Shown one piece after another: positions 15,429-23,376 of a stretch of 38,263 nucleotides of DNA (position 1 is the first letter of the stretch; each line of letters begins with the position of its first letter). The notes beneath the pieces are model-generated. The model saw only the letters and a list, made by a program, of their open reading frames with translations, was not told the DNA's origin and made no database searches. The stretch comes from CAYJIX01 sp964370375. Its GTDB lineage: Bacteria > Desulfobacterota > Desulfovibrionia > Desulfovibrionales > Desulfovibrionaceae. A program made the position numbers and the translations under genes. The stretch covers positions 1 to 38,263 of the forward strand of contig CAYJIX010000019.1 of assembly GCA_964370375.1 (NCBI GenBank), written 5' to 3'.

Positions 15429-17942
15429 ATGAATCTGACACATTACGACCACCAAACTATCGAGTTTGACTGCCAAAAACGCTGGGCAGAGGACAAAACC
15501 TACGCCTGCCACATCGACAACACACGCCCCAAATACTATGTGCTGGAAATGTTTCCTTACCCTTCCGGAAACATCCACATGGGCCATGTGCGAAATTATT
15601 CCATTGGCGACGTCGTGGCCAGATTCAAACGCATGCAAGGCTTCAACGTGTTGCACCCCATGGGCTGGGATGCTTTTGGCCTGCCGGCTGAAAACGCTGC
15701 TATTAAGAACAACGTCAGCCCTGCTGCGTGGACAAAGAGCAATATCGCCAACATGCGCACCCAATTGCAACGCCTTGGCTATTCCATTGACTGGGATCGT
15801 GAACTTGCCACCTGTGATGCCAGCTATTATCGCTGGGAACAGTTGTTCTTCCTGCGTTGGTTGGAAAAAGGACTGGTGTACCGAAAAGAAGCAGCACAAA
15901 ACTGGTGCTCTTCATGCAACACGGTACTTGCCAACGAACAAGTTGAAGACGGCGGCTGTTGGCGTTGCGGCACTGTTGTTGAGCAAAAAGATCTGACCCA
16001 ATGGTTTTTAAAAATCACAGCGTATGCCGAAGAGCTTTTAGCTGACCTTGACACCTTAGAAAATGGCTGGCCCGAACGTGTTGTCAGCATGCAGCGCAAC
16101 TGGATTGGCAAATCCACAGGCGCTGAAATTGTACTCAACCTTGTGGAGCCCACAAGCAAGGGCAACAGCATTACCGTATTCACCACACGTCCTGACACGG
16201 TATGTGGCGTTACTTTTATGGTGTTGGCACCTGAACACCCCCTCGTGGAAGAGCTCATCAAAGACAAACCTCAAGAAGCAGACGCACGCCAGTTTATTGA
16301 ACGTGTACGTACCATGGATAAAAGCCATCGCCAGGCAGACGATCTGGTTAAAGAAGGCGTTTTTACAGGTTCCTATTGCATCAACCCCTTCACGGGCCAG
16401 CAAGTGCCTATTTGGATTGGAAACTTTGTACTGGCAGAGTATGGAACAGGGGCTGTCATGGCTGTACCTGCCCACGATGAACGCGATTTTATTTTTGCTC
16501 GCGAATACGGCCTTGACATCTGCGTGGTTATCCAACCTGAAGGTGAAACTCTAGATCCTGCCCATATGACAGGTGCTTTTACCGGCTCCGGCACACTTGT
16601 CCATTCAGGCAAGTTTGACGGCGTTGACAATAACACCGCCAAAGAACTGATTATGGATGAGCTTGAACGCCGTGACATTGGTAAGCGCACTGTGCAATGG
16701 CGACTTAGAGACTGGAATATTTCTCGTCAGCGTTATTGGGGAGCCCCCATTCCTGTTGTTTATTGCGATACCTGCGGTATGGTGCCTGTTCCGGAAAAGG
16801 ATTTGCCCATCCTTTTACCTTTAGACATTCAGCCAAATCCTGACGGACGCTCGCCGTTGCCAGATACTTCATCGTTTGTGAACACAACCTGCCCCACGTG
16901 TGGCAAGGCTGCTCGCCGCGAAACCGACACCATGGACACCTTTGTTGAGTCCTCGTGGTATTTTGCCAGATACACCGATGCACATAAAGAAGACGCTCCG
17001 TTTGATCCGGCCGCATTAAACTACTGGCTGCCGGTGGATCAGTACATTGGCGGTGTAGAGCATGCCATTTTACACCTATTGTATGCGCGCTTTTTTTCAA
17101 AACTTTTGCGTGATACAGGATTCTTTGGCCCTGAGCTTGGTGAACCTTTTGCCAATTTGCTCACCCAAGGTATGGTCCTTAAAGACGGTACAAAAATGTC
17201 AAAATCCAAGGGCAACGTGGTTGATCCCACAGAAATGACCGCCCGTTACGGTGCTGACACGGTACGTTTATTTTGTTTGTTTGCAGCACCGCCTGAACGC
17301 GATTTTGATTGGAGCGAAACCGGCATTGAAGGCTCATACCGCTTTTTAAATCGTGTATTTCGCCTTTTTGCTGAGGTTCGGCCACAGCTTTTGCCTGTTG
17401 TTGCCTGCTCTTCAACCGGCGCAGACGCTACAACGCCAAAGGCCAAAGAAACACGCCTTAAAGAACATGCCACTGTAAAAAAAGCCACCGAGGACATTGA
17501 AGGTCGCTTTCAATTCAATACAGCCATCGCCGCCATTATGGAATTGGTCAATACGCTGTATTTAACAAAGGACGAGCTTTTACAATCTCCTGAAGGGCAC
17601 AAGGTCCTTTCTTCTGCCATGGCTACGGTACTGACCTTGCTCTCCCCCATTACGCCGCATGTGTGCGACGCCTTGTGGCAAGAACTTGGACACACTGATT
17701 CCTTAGAACTGCAAACCTGGCCCACCTGGCAAAGCGATGCCCTTGAGCGTGACCAAATCACGGTGGTCATACAGGTTAATGGAAAACTTAGGGGAAAGCT
17801 GGACGTGCCTGCCCAAATCAGCAAGGACGAATTGGAAAAGCTGGCTCTTGCCGATACGGCAGTTGCCCGCTACCTTGAAGGGCTTAGCGTGCGAAAAGTC
17901 ATTGTGGTTCCGGGTAAACTTGTCAATATCGTGGCAGGTTAA
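15429..17942 (+). CDS. leuS: Leucyl-tRNA synthetase
   Basis: LeuS charges tRNA-Leu. The class I signature appears as PYPSGNIHMGHVRNY near residues 40-55, and the KMSKS loop is at residues 589-593 in GTKMSKSKGNVVDP. Between them are the CP1 editing domain, with TTRPDTVCGVTF and AVPAHDERD, and zinc-type cysteines (WCSSCNTVLANEQV, CPTCGKAARRETDTMDTF). The C-terminal domain ends VRKVIVVPGKLVNIVAG, a typical LeuS ending. Its 837 residues fit a bacterial LeuS. The ribosome binding site is AGTAAGGATTAATC. lptE starts one base after the stop. Confidence 0.97.
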   Translation: MNLTHYDHQTIEFDCQKRWAEDKTYACHIDNTRPKYYVLEMFPYPSGNIHMGHVRNYSIGDVVARFKRMQGFNVLHPMGWDAFGLPAENAAIKNNVSPAAWTKSNIANMRTQLQRLGYSIDWDRELATCDASYYRWEQLFFLRWLEKGLVYRKEAAQNWCSSCNTVLANEQVEDGGCWRCGTVVEQKDLTQWFLKITAYAEELLADLDTLENGWPERVVSMQRNWIGKSTGAEIVLNLVEPTSKGNSITVFTTRPDTVCGVTFMVLAPEHPLVEELIKDKPQEADARQFIERVRTMDKSHRQADDLVKEGVFTGSYCINPFTGQQVPIWIGNFVLAEYGTGAVMAVPAHDERDFIFAREYGLDICVVIQPEGETLDPAHMTGAFTGSGTLVHSGKFDGVDNNTAKELIMDELERRDIGKRTVQWRLRDWNISRQRYWGAPIPVVYCDTCGMVPVPEKDLPILLPLDIQPNPDGRSPLPDTSSFVNTTCPTCGKAARRETDTMDTFVESSWYFARYTDAHKEDAPFDPAALNYWLPVDQYIGGVEHAILHLLYARFFSKLLRDTGFFGPELGEPFANLLTQGMVLKDGTKMSKSKGNVVDPTEMTARYGADTVRLFCLFAAPPERDFDWSETGIEGSYRFLNRVFRLFAEVRPQLLPVVACSSTGADATTPKAKETRLKEHATVKKATEDIEGRFQFNTAIAAIMELVNTLYLTKDELLQSPEGHKVLSSAMATVLTLLSPITPHVCDALWQELGHTDSLELQTWPTWQSDALERDQITVVIQVNGKLRGKLDVPAQISKDELEKLALADTAVARYLEGLSVRKVIVVPGKLVNIVAG

Positions 17943-17943
17943 T

Positions 17944-18480
17944 ATGTACGGCTATGATTATTTTTCAAACAAAGGACGTTTTCTTCCTTTTTTGCTGATA
18001 GTTTTTCTGTCAACTACCCTTTTGGGCTGTGGCTACACATGGCGCGGACAAAAGGGAAACATTTCTGAAAACAGCGTGCTTGGTGACGGAACAAAAACCA
18101 TAAAAATTAAAGAAGTTGACCAGGTAACCATGTATACATGGTTACCGTATATGGTGCGCTCATTGTTACGCGACGATATTACAGAGCGCGGCCTTGCCCA
18201 ATGGGTGGATGAAGGCCCCTCTGATTACACCATTACTGTGCGTGTCAACTCTTTCCAAGTTCGTAGCTACGGCGAATACGAGCAAAGCCACGATCTTTTC
18301 ACCGGTGATTTAAAAATACAGCTCATCATATACGATGGCGCAACAAATAAAGAAGTGTGGCAATCAGGTACCGTTTCTTATTCGGATAGGTTTGAAAATA
18401 TCAACGAAGAAGCTGCGATCCGTGAAATATTGGTCATGGCTATTCGCCGTGGCGTAGATAAGTTGCAGCAAAAGTTTTAG
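17944..18480 (+). CDS. lptE: LPS-assembly lipoprotein LptE
   Basis: LptE is the outer-membrane lipoprotein that plugs the LptD barrel and helps insert LPS. The protein has a signal peptide with hydrophobic core FLPFLLIVFLSTTLLGC and a lipobox LLGC, so Cys29 should be lipidated. GCGYTWRG right after the cysteine is the typical LptE mature N-terminus (GCGY). The rest resembles the LptE/RlpB fold (YTITVRVNSFQVRSYGEYE, LKIQLIIYDGATNKEVWQSG). Length is 178 residues. The ATG is 1 bp after the leuS stop, and the leuS-lptE-holA order is also known from E. coli, which supports the call. Confidence 0.9.
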   Translation: MYGYDYFSNKGRFLPFLLIVFLSTTLLGCGYTWRGQKGNISENSVLGDGTKTIKIKEVDQVTMYTWLPYMVRSLLRDDITERGLAQWVDEGPSDYTITVRVNSFQVRSYGEYEQSHDLFTGDLKIQLIIYDGATNKEVWQSGTVSYSDRFENINEEAAIREILVMAIRRGVDKLQQKF

Positions 18481-18552
18481 CAGGCTGTTACAAACGGTTT
18501 TTTTGCGGAAGGCTTGCGCTTTGTTGCATACTGCCGCCTTAGCAGGCTGTTA
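18477..18552. repeat. 14-bp direct repeat around the lptE stop codon
   Basis: TTAGCAGGCTGTTA occurs at 18477-18490, overlapping the lptE stop, and again at 18539-18552, just before holA. The copies are 62 bp apart and identical. This may be a trace of a small duplication or a site for slippage; function unknown. Confidence 0.7.
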
Positions 18553-18583
18553 AGGCTCAAATGTTCTTTTTCATGGGCTGATT

Positions 18584-19582
18584 ATGGACAAACGACCCGG
18601 CTTTATGGTGTGCGTCTGCCCGGACGCTTACCTATTGCGCAAACATATACAGCACATGCTTAAAACGCATGCGCCAGATGGAGCGGTAAACCCACTTGGG
18701 GCGCCGTCTACTCCTGCCACGTGGGAGCGCCATGTTTTTTGGGGTGATGATGAGCTTAACCGTACTTTTTGGGAAAACCTTGCATTACAAGGCCTTTTTA
18801 GCGCCCCCAAAGCCCTTATCCTGCGCAATGCCCACGTCATTAAAGCTGATGAATGGAAAAAACTTTCAAAAGCGTTTGCAAAACCCATCCCACATGCATG
18901 GCCCTTTATCTGCCTTGAAGTAGCTTTTGAAAAAGGCCGCCCCAAAGTTCCCGCGCATATCAGCAAATTGCCCTTTTATAGCTTTGCCGAGCGGCAGGGT
19001 TGGCTATGGACTTCTTCTGGAATCAACGAGCACCAAATAGCACAATATATTGCTCGTCGCGCGCGAGAGCTCAAACTCACCCTTGCACCAGACCATCTTG
19101 AACAATTGGCTGCCACTTTACCGGCAGATGCCACTGCCATAGAAAACGAGTTGGCCAAATGGAGCTTGCTCGCATCAGCGCCCAAGGGCTCTGGCACAAC
19201 ACAACCGCTTGCAAGCTTTACCCAGCAAGAAATGAACATCTTTCAATTCATCAGCATGCTGCAAGCAGGCAAGGCCAATGCTGTGTGGCAACAAGTTATG
19301 CAAGAACAAAACAAGGGGCAAGACGCCATCTTTCCCCTACTGGCATTATTGCAACGCGAAGCCCGTCTTATGTGGCAAATACTGGTTGGAGAGCCAGGAT
19401 ATATGCGCCCCCAAGACGCTGCAAGCAAAAAACAATTGGCCTTGCGCCTTGGCATGGCAGGATTAGCAAGGCTGTGGGACAGCCTGCATACAGCAGAATT
19501 GAGCATCAAATCCGGTCATGCCACGCCACCACAAGCGTACAATGTGCTTGTGGCAGATATATTGCTCCTTGTGCAACGCTGA
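18584..19582 (+). CDS. holA: DNA polymerase III delta subunit
   Basis: HolA is part of the clamp loader that opens the beta clamp. The 332-residue protein fits the family length and topology. It begins with a divergent P-loop-less domain (PDAYLLRKHIQHML ... FSAPKALILRNAHVI), followed by the lid region EHQIAQYIARRARELKLTLAPDHLEQLAATLPADATAIENELAKWSLLA and a C-terminal helical collar (MNIFQFISMLQAGKANAVWQQV ... LQREARLMWQIL). The holA position after lptE is conserved. The gene is diverse in sequence between phyla, so the call rests on fold-type motifs plus context. Confidence 0.88.
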   Translation: MDKRPGFMVCVCPDAYLLRKHIQHMLKTHAPDGAVNPLGAPSTPATWERHVFWGDDELNRTFWENLALQGLFSAPKALILRNAHVIKADEWKKLSKAFAKPIPHAWPFICLEVAFEKGRPKVPAHISKLPFYSFAERQGWLWTSSGINEHQIAQYIARRARELKLTLAPDHLEQLAATLPADATAIENELAKWSLLASAPKGSGTTQPLASFTQQEMNIFQFISMLQAGKANAVWQQVMQEQNKGQDAIFPLLALLQREARLMWQILVGEPGYMRPQDAASKKQLALRLGMAGLARLWDSLHTAELSIKSGHATPPQAYNVLVADILLLVQR

Positions 19583-19595
19583 ACAAAGCCTCGTC

Positions 19596-20540
19596 TTAAC
19601 TGTACAAATCTGTAGACAAATACCGTTCTCCGGAATCTGGCAGCACCGTGGCTATACGGCAATCGTCTTTCCCCAATTGCTTGGCTATGGCAAGGGCAGC
19701 AACCACATTGGCTCCGGAAGATATGCCTGCAAGGATTCCTTCCTCTTTGGCAAGGCGTCTTGCCATTGCTTTGGCTTCTTCCCCCTTCACCGTGATAATC
19801 CCATCCACAAGGCTAGAATTATACAGCGTAGGCACAAATCCTGCCCCTATTCCCTGTATCGCATGCGGTCCTGCCTTATGACCGGAAAGCACCGCAGATT
19901 CCTCCGGTTCCACAGCATAAAGGCGTATGGCGGGATTGTGCTCTTTTAAATACTGCCCAACCCCCATCAACGTTGCGCCTGTGCCTACCCCTGCCACAAA
20001 AACGTCAAGGTTGCCCACTTGCTGCAATAGCTCAGGCCCTGTCATTGTGTAATGCGCGGCGATACACATGGGGTTAGAAAATTGATCCAATAAGCAATAT
20101 CCCTGTTCAGCAGCCAGCTGTTCTGCCTGCATTATGGCACCTTTCATGCCTTCTGAGGCAGGGGTGAGTATAAGTTTTGCCCCAAGAGCGTGTAAAAGCT
20201 TGCGCCTCTCTTGGCTCATGGATTCAGGCATGGTAAGAGTTAGTGCAATGCTACGTTGCGCGCAAACCATCGCAAGCCCAACACCGGTATTGCCACTGGT
20301 AGGCTCCACAATGCCGGCCTTTGTAATACGCCCTTTTTCTAAGGCGTCTTGCACCATGGCCATTGCCACGCGGTCTTTGATAGAACCTCCCGGATTGGTA
20401 GATTCACGCTTAGCAAACAAAGCACCCCCTGTTGCCTGGTTTACTTTGTTCAGCGTTATGAGTGGCGTTGCCCCAATGCCTTGCAAAATGTTTTGAAAAA
20501 CGAGCGGCAGTTGCGCTTGATCAGAGTATTGCATAATCAT
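19596..20540 (-). CDS. cysK: Cysteine synthase
   Basis: CysK makes cysteine from O-acetylserine and sulfide using PLP. The PLP lysine lies in STNPGGSIKDR, the asparagine loop is PTSGNTGVGLA, the phosphate-binding loop is GVGTGATLMGVG, and the C-terminal SGISSGANVVAA and VLPDSGERYLSTDLYS boxes are all typical. Length is 314 residues. The start could be ATG 20540 (MIMQYSD) or 20534. The gene is convergent with holA (13 bp apart) and divergent from the next gene, so it is a single-gene unit. A sulfide-producing cell would supply its substrate directly (inference). Confidence 0.96.
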   Translation of the reverse strand: MIMQYSDQAQLPLVFQNILQGIGATPLITLNKVNQATGGALFAKRESTNPGGSIKDRVAMAMVQDALEKGRITKAGIVEPTSGNTGVGLAMVCAQRSIALTLTMPESMSQERRKLLHALGAKLILTPASEGMKGAIMQAEQLAAEQGYCLLDQFSNPMCIAAHYTMTGPELLQQVGNLDVFVAGVGTGATLMGVGQYLKEHNPAIRLYAVEPEESAVLSGHKAGPHAIQGIGAGFVPTLYNSSLVDGIITVKGEEAKAMARRLAKEEGILAGISSGANVVAALAIAKQLGKDDCRIATVLPDSGERYLSTDLYS

Positions 20541-20852
20541 TTACCTTTATACCTTTCGTGCAATGATACAATATTGTTTGTTTTGTTCGCACAGCGTTAC
20601 TACGGGCGTTTATAAATACCTTCATATGTTGCGGCGGTTCTTGCTATTTTCTTAACGTCTGTAATTATTGATGCCACCATAAGCTTTTGTATACGCGTGC
20701 GACAGGCTAAGTAAATCCTGTTAGGTCCAAATGGCCTACCAAAGGCAGACTTTCCATAATCCGTAAAAAAAGCTATAAGCAACAACCATGCTATGACAAA
20801 AAGCCTTCTGTGTATAGTACCGCCCACTTATGCCGCAATATAAGGAGAAAAC
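20541..20852. other. 312-bp divergent spacer between cysK and the next gene
   Basis: No gene is seen. It must hold promoters for both directions. A TATAGT at 20813-20818 could be a -10 box for the plus-strand gene, but I find no matching -35 box at the right distance. Confidence 0.5.
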
Positions 20853-21410
20853 ATGGCTCAAGGAACCGTTGAAACCATCCAAGTTACCCCTTGGTTTGAC
20901 ATGGAATTGTTTATGCTTACCAGCCAAGAAACCCGTATTGGTGGACAAATGATGGAGAAGGTCATGTCTCGCTTTGAACAATGGGCAGGCCTTTTGAAAG
21001 CCCATAAGTTACAGCGCGACAACAAAGGTTACCTGCTTGTGCACCTGCCCGAACAAGTGGAAAAAGAAATCGATACCGTTTGGCAGAACTCTCCTTCTGA
21101 GGCCTTTCAACTGAACGCCTTGGCGCAGACTTTGTGCATGAGTGTTGTACATGACCTTGTACCAGAAGTGCAAGATGCAGGTTGTGCCCCTGCTCCTGCC
21201 CCTTATGTAGAGCTTGAGGAGCTACTTCAACACGCACGCGTTCCTTATGCAGCAGACGGCCCTGTGCTTTCACGGCGCTTTGCAGTATTGACGCATATGC
21301 CGTTTAAAGGGGGCTGTGAGACCTGCGCGCTAATAAAAGATTGTCCTAAAGGACAGGGCTGTGGGTCTGATTCCATGTCAGTGGTGCTACCGGGGCACGA
21401 AAACCGCTAG
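20853..21410 (+). CDS. Hypothetical protein with C-terminal CX2CX5CX5C motif
   Basis: I do not recognise this 185-residue protein with certainty. It starts MAQGTVETIQVTPWFDMELFML after a strong AAGGAG site. The first 130 residues look helical and soluble, with no signal peptide or membrane segment. There is a short Ala-Pro-rich stretch (CAPAPAPYVELEELLQHARVP). The C-terminus holds GGCETCALIKDCPKGQGCG, in which four cysteines are spaced CX2CX5CX5C. That spacing could bind an iron-sulfur cluster or zinc (inference). It stands alone between divergent cysK and the radC pair. Codon use looks like its neighbours. Confidence 0.75.
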   Translation: MAQGTVETIQVTPWFDMELFMLTSQETRIGGQMMEKVMSRFEQWAGLLKAHKLQRDNKGYLLVHLPEQVEKEIDTVWQNSPSEAFQLNALAQTLCMSVVHDLVPEVQDAGCAPAPAPYVELEELLQHARVPYAADGPVLSRRFAVLTHMPFKGGCETCALIKDCPKGQGCGSDSMSVVLPGHENR

Positions 21411-21617
21411 CACGATTTTATGCCGCACTCGCAACATGGCCATACTACAAATTTTTTGTTAACCTTGCCGAACATGCACAAGCATTGACACGCATCCTTT
21501 TCAGCGCACCTTAAAGCAAGGTAAGCATCATTTTTTTAGCAATTTATCACAAAATCGCTTTTGGCAGTCCTGCTTTACGAAAGGATACTGACACTTCTTA
21601 CGCATTCAGGTGCACCT

Positions 21618-22307
21618 ATGCTGTCACAAACCCAGCGCAACCATGGACATCGGCAACGGCTTCGCGCACGATTTGAGCGCAACACAATGCTGTTCCCTGA
21701 TTATGAGCTTTTAGAGCTTATACTAGGTAGCGTCCTTTTGCGTAAAGACACAAAGCCTCTTGCCAAAACCTTATTACAGCATTTTGGAAGCTTGCGCGGC
21801 ATACTTAACGCTTCGGAGCAAAGCCTTCTTCAGGTAACAGGTGTTGGCCCGGGGGTGGTTACTTTTTTAAAGGTACTTTGTGAGCTTCACTGCCGATATG
21901 TTGAGTCAGATTCAGTGAACAAACACACCATATCTGATTTTGACACAATAGTTGCCTTGGCAAAGTTGCGAATAGATATACATGAAGACCAGCTATGGCT
22001 CGTCTTGGTCGATTCACAACTCCATTTAATAGCCTTTGAGCGTCTAAACCAAAAGGCCGTTGACGATGTTCATTTTTGCATACGAGAAGTCATCAGAATC
22101 GCCTTACAAACAAATACATGGGGATTTTTCTTGATTCGCAATTTCCCTGATGATGATTTTGTTCCTTCCGTAGAGGAGATCAAATTTACCGAAGCGCTGT
22201 CAACCGGCGCAGGCAAAGTTGAAGTTCGTATGTTTGACCATATTATTCTTACTGCAGGCAAGGCGCACAGCATTCGCGGCTCAGGCCTTGTTGCCTTTGA
22301 CACCTAA
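21618..22307 (+). CDS. RadC-like protein with degenerate JAB/MPN motif
   Basis: This 229-residue protein has the two RadC parts: an N-terminal helix-hairpin-helix region (LLELILGSVLLRKDTKPLAKTLL ... LLQVTGVGPGVV) and a C-terminal JAB/MPN domain (DQLWLVLVDSQLHLIA ... VEVRMFDHIILTAG). The metal-binding motif HxHPxG...SxxD, present in its neighbour as HNHPGGNIMPSSGD, reads RNFPDDDFVPSVEE here, so both histidines and the aspartate are gone. I chose ATG 21618 (MLSQTQRNHGHRQRL) because it aligns with the start of the second copy; an in-frame ATG at 21561 is possible. The reading frame is intact. RadC's real function is still unclear even where the motif is kept. Confidence 0.88.
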   Translation: MLSQTQRNHGHRQRLRARFERNTMLFPDYELLELILGSVLLRKDTKPLAKTLLQHFGSLRGILNASEQSLLQVTGVGPGVVTFLKVLCELHCRYVESDSVNKHTISDFDTIVALAKLRIDIHEDQLWLVLVDSQLHLIAFERLNQKAVDDVHFCIREVIRIALQTNTWGFFLIRNFPDDDFVPSVEEIKFTEALSTGAGKVEVRMFDHIILTAGKAHSIRGSGLVAFDT

Positions 22308-22629
22308 TAAACGTGAAGCAATCTCAAACAACCTCGATGTTTGATTTTTTTCGCGCTGTTGCTTTTGCACAGCTAATGCTTTGCAATGCTCAATTTGTTG
22401 CCTTTGTTTCAATTACTTTGTATTTTGTATTTATAGGCAAGGTTATGCTGGAGAATTTAAATAGCTCTTTATAACTATGTTGTAATGCGCCCGAAAAGGC
22501 GAGCCCCTTTAGCAATATTTTTCATAAGCCCGTTAGTATCATATTGCGGTATGTTTTTCGTGTTATTGATTTGTGTTAGATGTTGTATAATCCGCAAATA
22601 CCTCTTGCTTACTTGTAAAGACTACTTAT
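22308..22629. other. 322-bp spacer between the two radC genes
   Basis: No convincing gene is visible. It is AT-rich. It contains a perfect TATAAT at 22586-22591, 38 bp before the second radC, so that copy may be transcribed separately from the first. The nearest -35 candidate at 17-bp spacing (TTATTG, 22563-22568) is poor. Confidence 0.5.
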
Positions 22630-23355
22630 ATGTCATCACAGATACTGCACAAACAAGGCCATCGTCAGCTGATGCGCGCAAGGTTTAAAAGTAACCCAAC
22701 AGCGCTGTCTGATTTTGAAGTGCTTGAGCTGCTCCTTGGGTATGTCATTTTGCGTAAAGACACAAAAGCACTTGCCAAGGAATTGCTCGATCGTTTTGGC
22801 AATTTGCGCACTGTACTGGATGCTTCTGAGCAAGAGCTGCTTCAAATTCATGGCATTGGCCCTGAGGTAACCCTGTTCTGGAAGCTTTTGCGCGAACTTC
22901 GTTGCAGGTATGTAGAATCAGAGCTTCTGCGCCATAAAGCACGTTGCGATCCAAGTTCTGTTGCCAGCATGGCACGGTTACGGCTAGTGGGCAATCGCTT
23001 AGAAGAGTTATGGATAGCGTTGGTGGATTCTCAGCACCATTTGTTGTCTTGGCAATGCCTAAGCCAAGGAACTGTCGACGGAGTGCTGTTTTATAGGCGA
23101 GAAATCATTCGAATAGCCCTTGAGGCAAAAGCTTGGGGATTTTTCTTGGTCCATAATCATCCTGGTGGCAATATTATGCCCTCGTCAGGAGATACAGAGT
23201 TTACCAAAAGTTTAAAAGAAAGCACCGAGCAAGTAGAAATTCGGATGATTGACCATATTATACTTACCGCAAACAGCGCCTATAGCATTGGTAGTTCAAA
23301 CATTATCATGTTTGATGAACAACTTGAAGGTGTTCGAACTTCTAATTTGCGCTGA
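22630..23355 (+). CDS. radC: RadC family JAB/MPN-domain protein (motif intact)
   Basis: This 241-residue RadC protein has an N-terminal helix-hairpin-helix region (VLELLLGYVILRKDTKALAKELLDRFG ... LLQIHGIGPEV). Its C-terminal MPN domain carries the metal site HNHPGGNIMPSSGD, which matches HxHPxG...PSxxD. The family ending VEIRMIDHIILTANSAYSIG is also present. By eye it is about 45% identical to the upstream copy, so the two arose by an old tandem duplication or a paired acquisition. The start has no strong ribosome binding site. lon follows 21 bp later, so it may be co-transcribed with lon. Confidence 0.92.
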   Translation: MSSQILHKQGHRQLMRARFKSNPTALSDFEVLELLLGYVILRKDTKALAKELLDRFGNLRTVLDASEQELLQIHGIGPEVTLFWKLLRELRCRYVESELLRHKARCDPSSVASMARLRLVGNRLEELWIALVDSQHHLLSWQCLSQGTVDGVLFYRREIIRIALEAKAWGFFLVHNHPGGNIMPSSGDTEFTKSLKESTEQVEIRMIDHIILTANSAYSIGSSNIIMFDEQLEGVRTSNLR

Positions 23356-23376
23356 CCATATTGTAAAGGACATCTC

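Noticed and set aside
22485..22688. A 67-codon frame in the spacer between the radC genes
   Set aside because: It runs out of frame into the second radC and has no recognisable feature apart from a hydrophobic stretch expected in AT-rich DNA.
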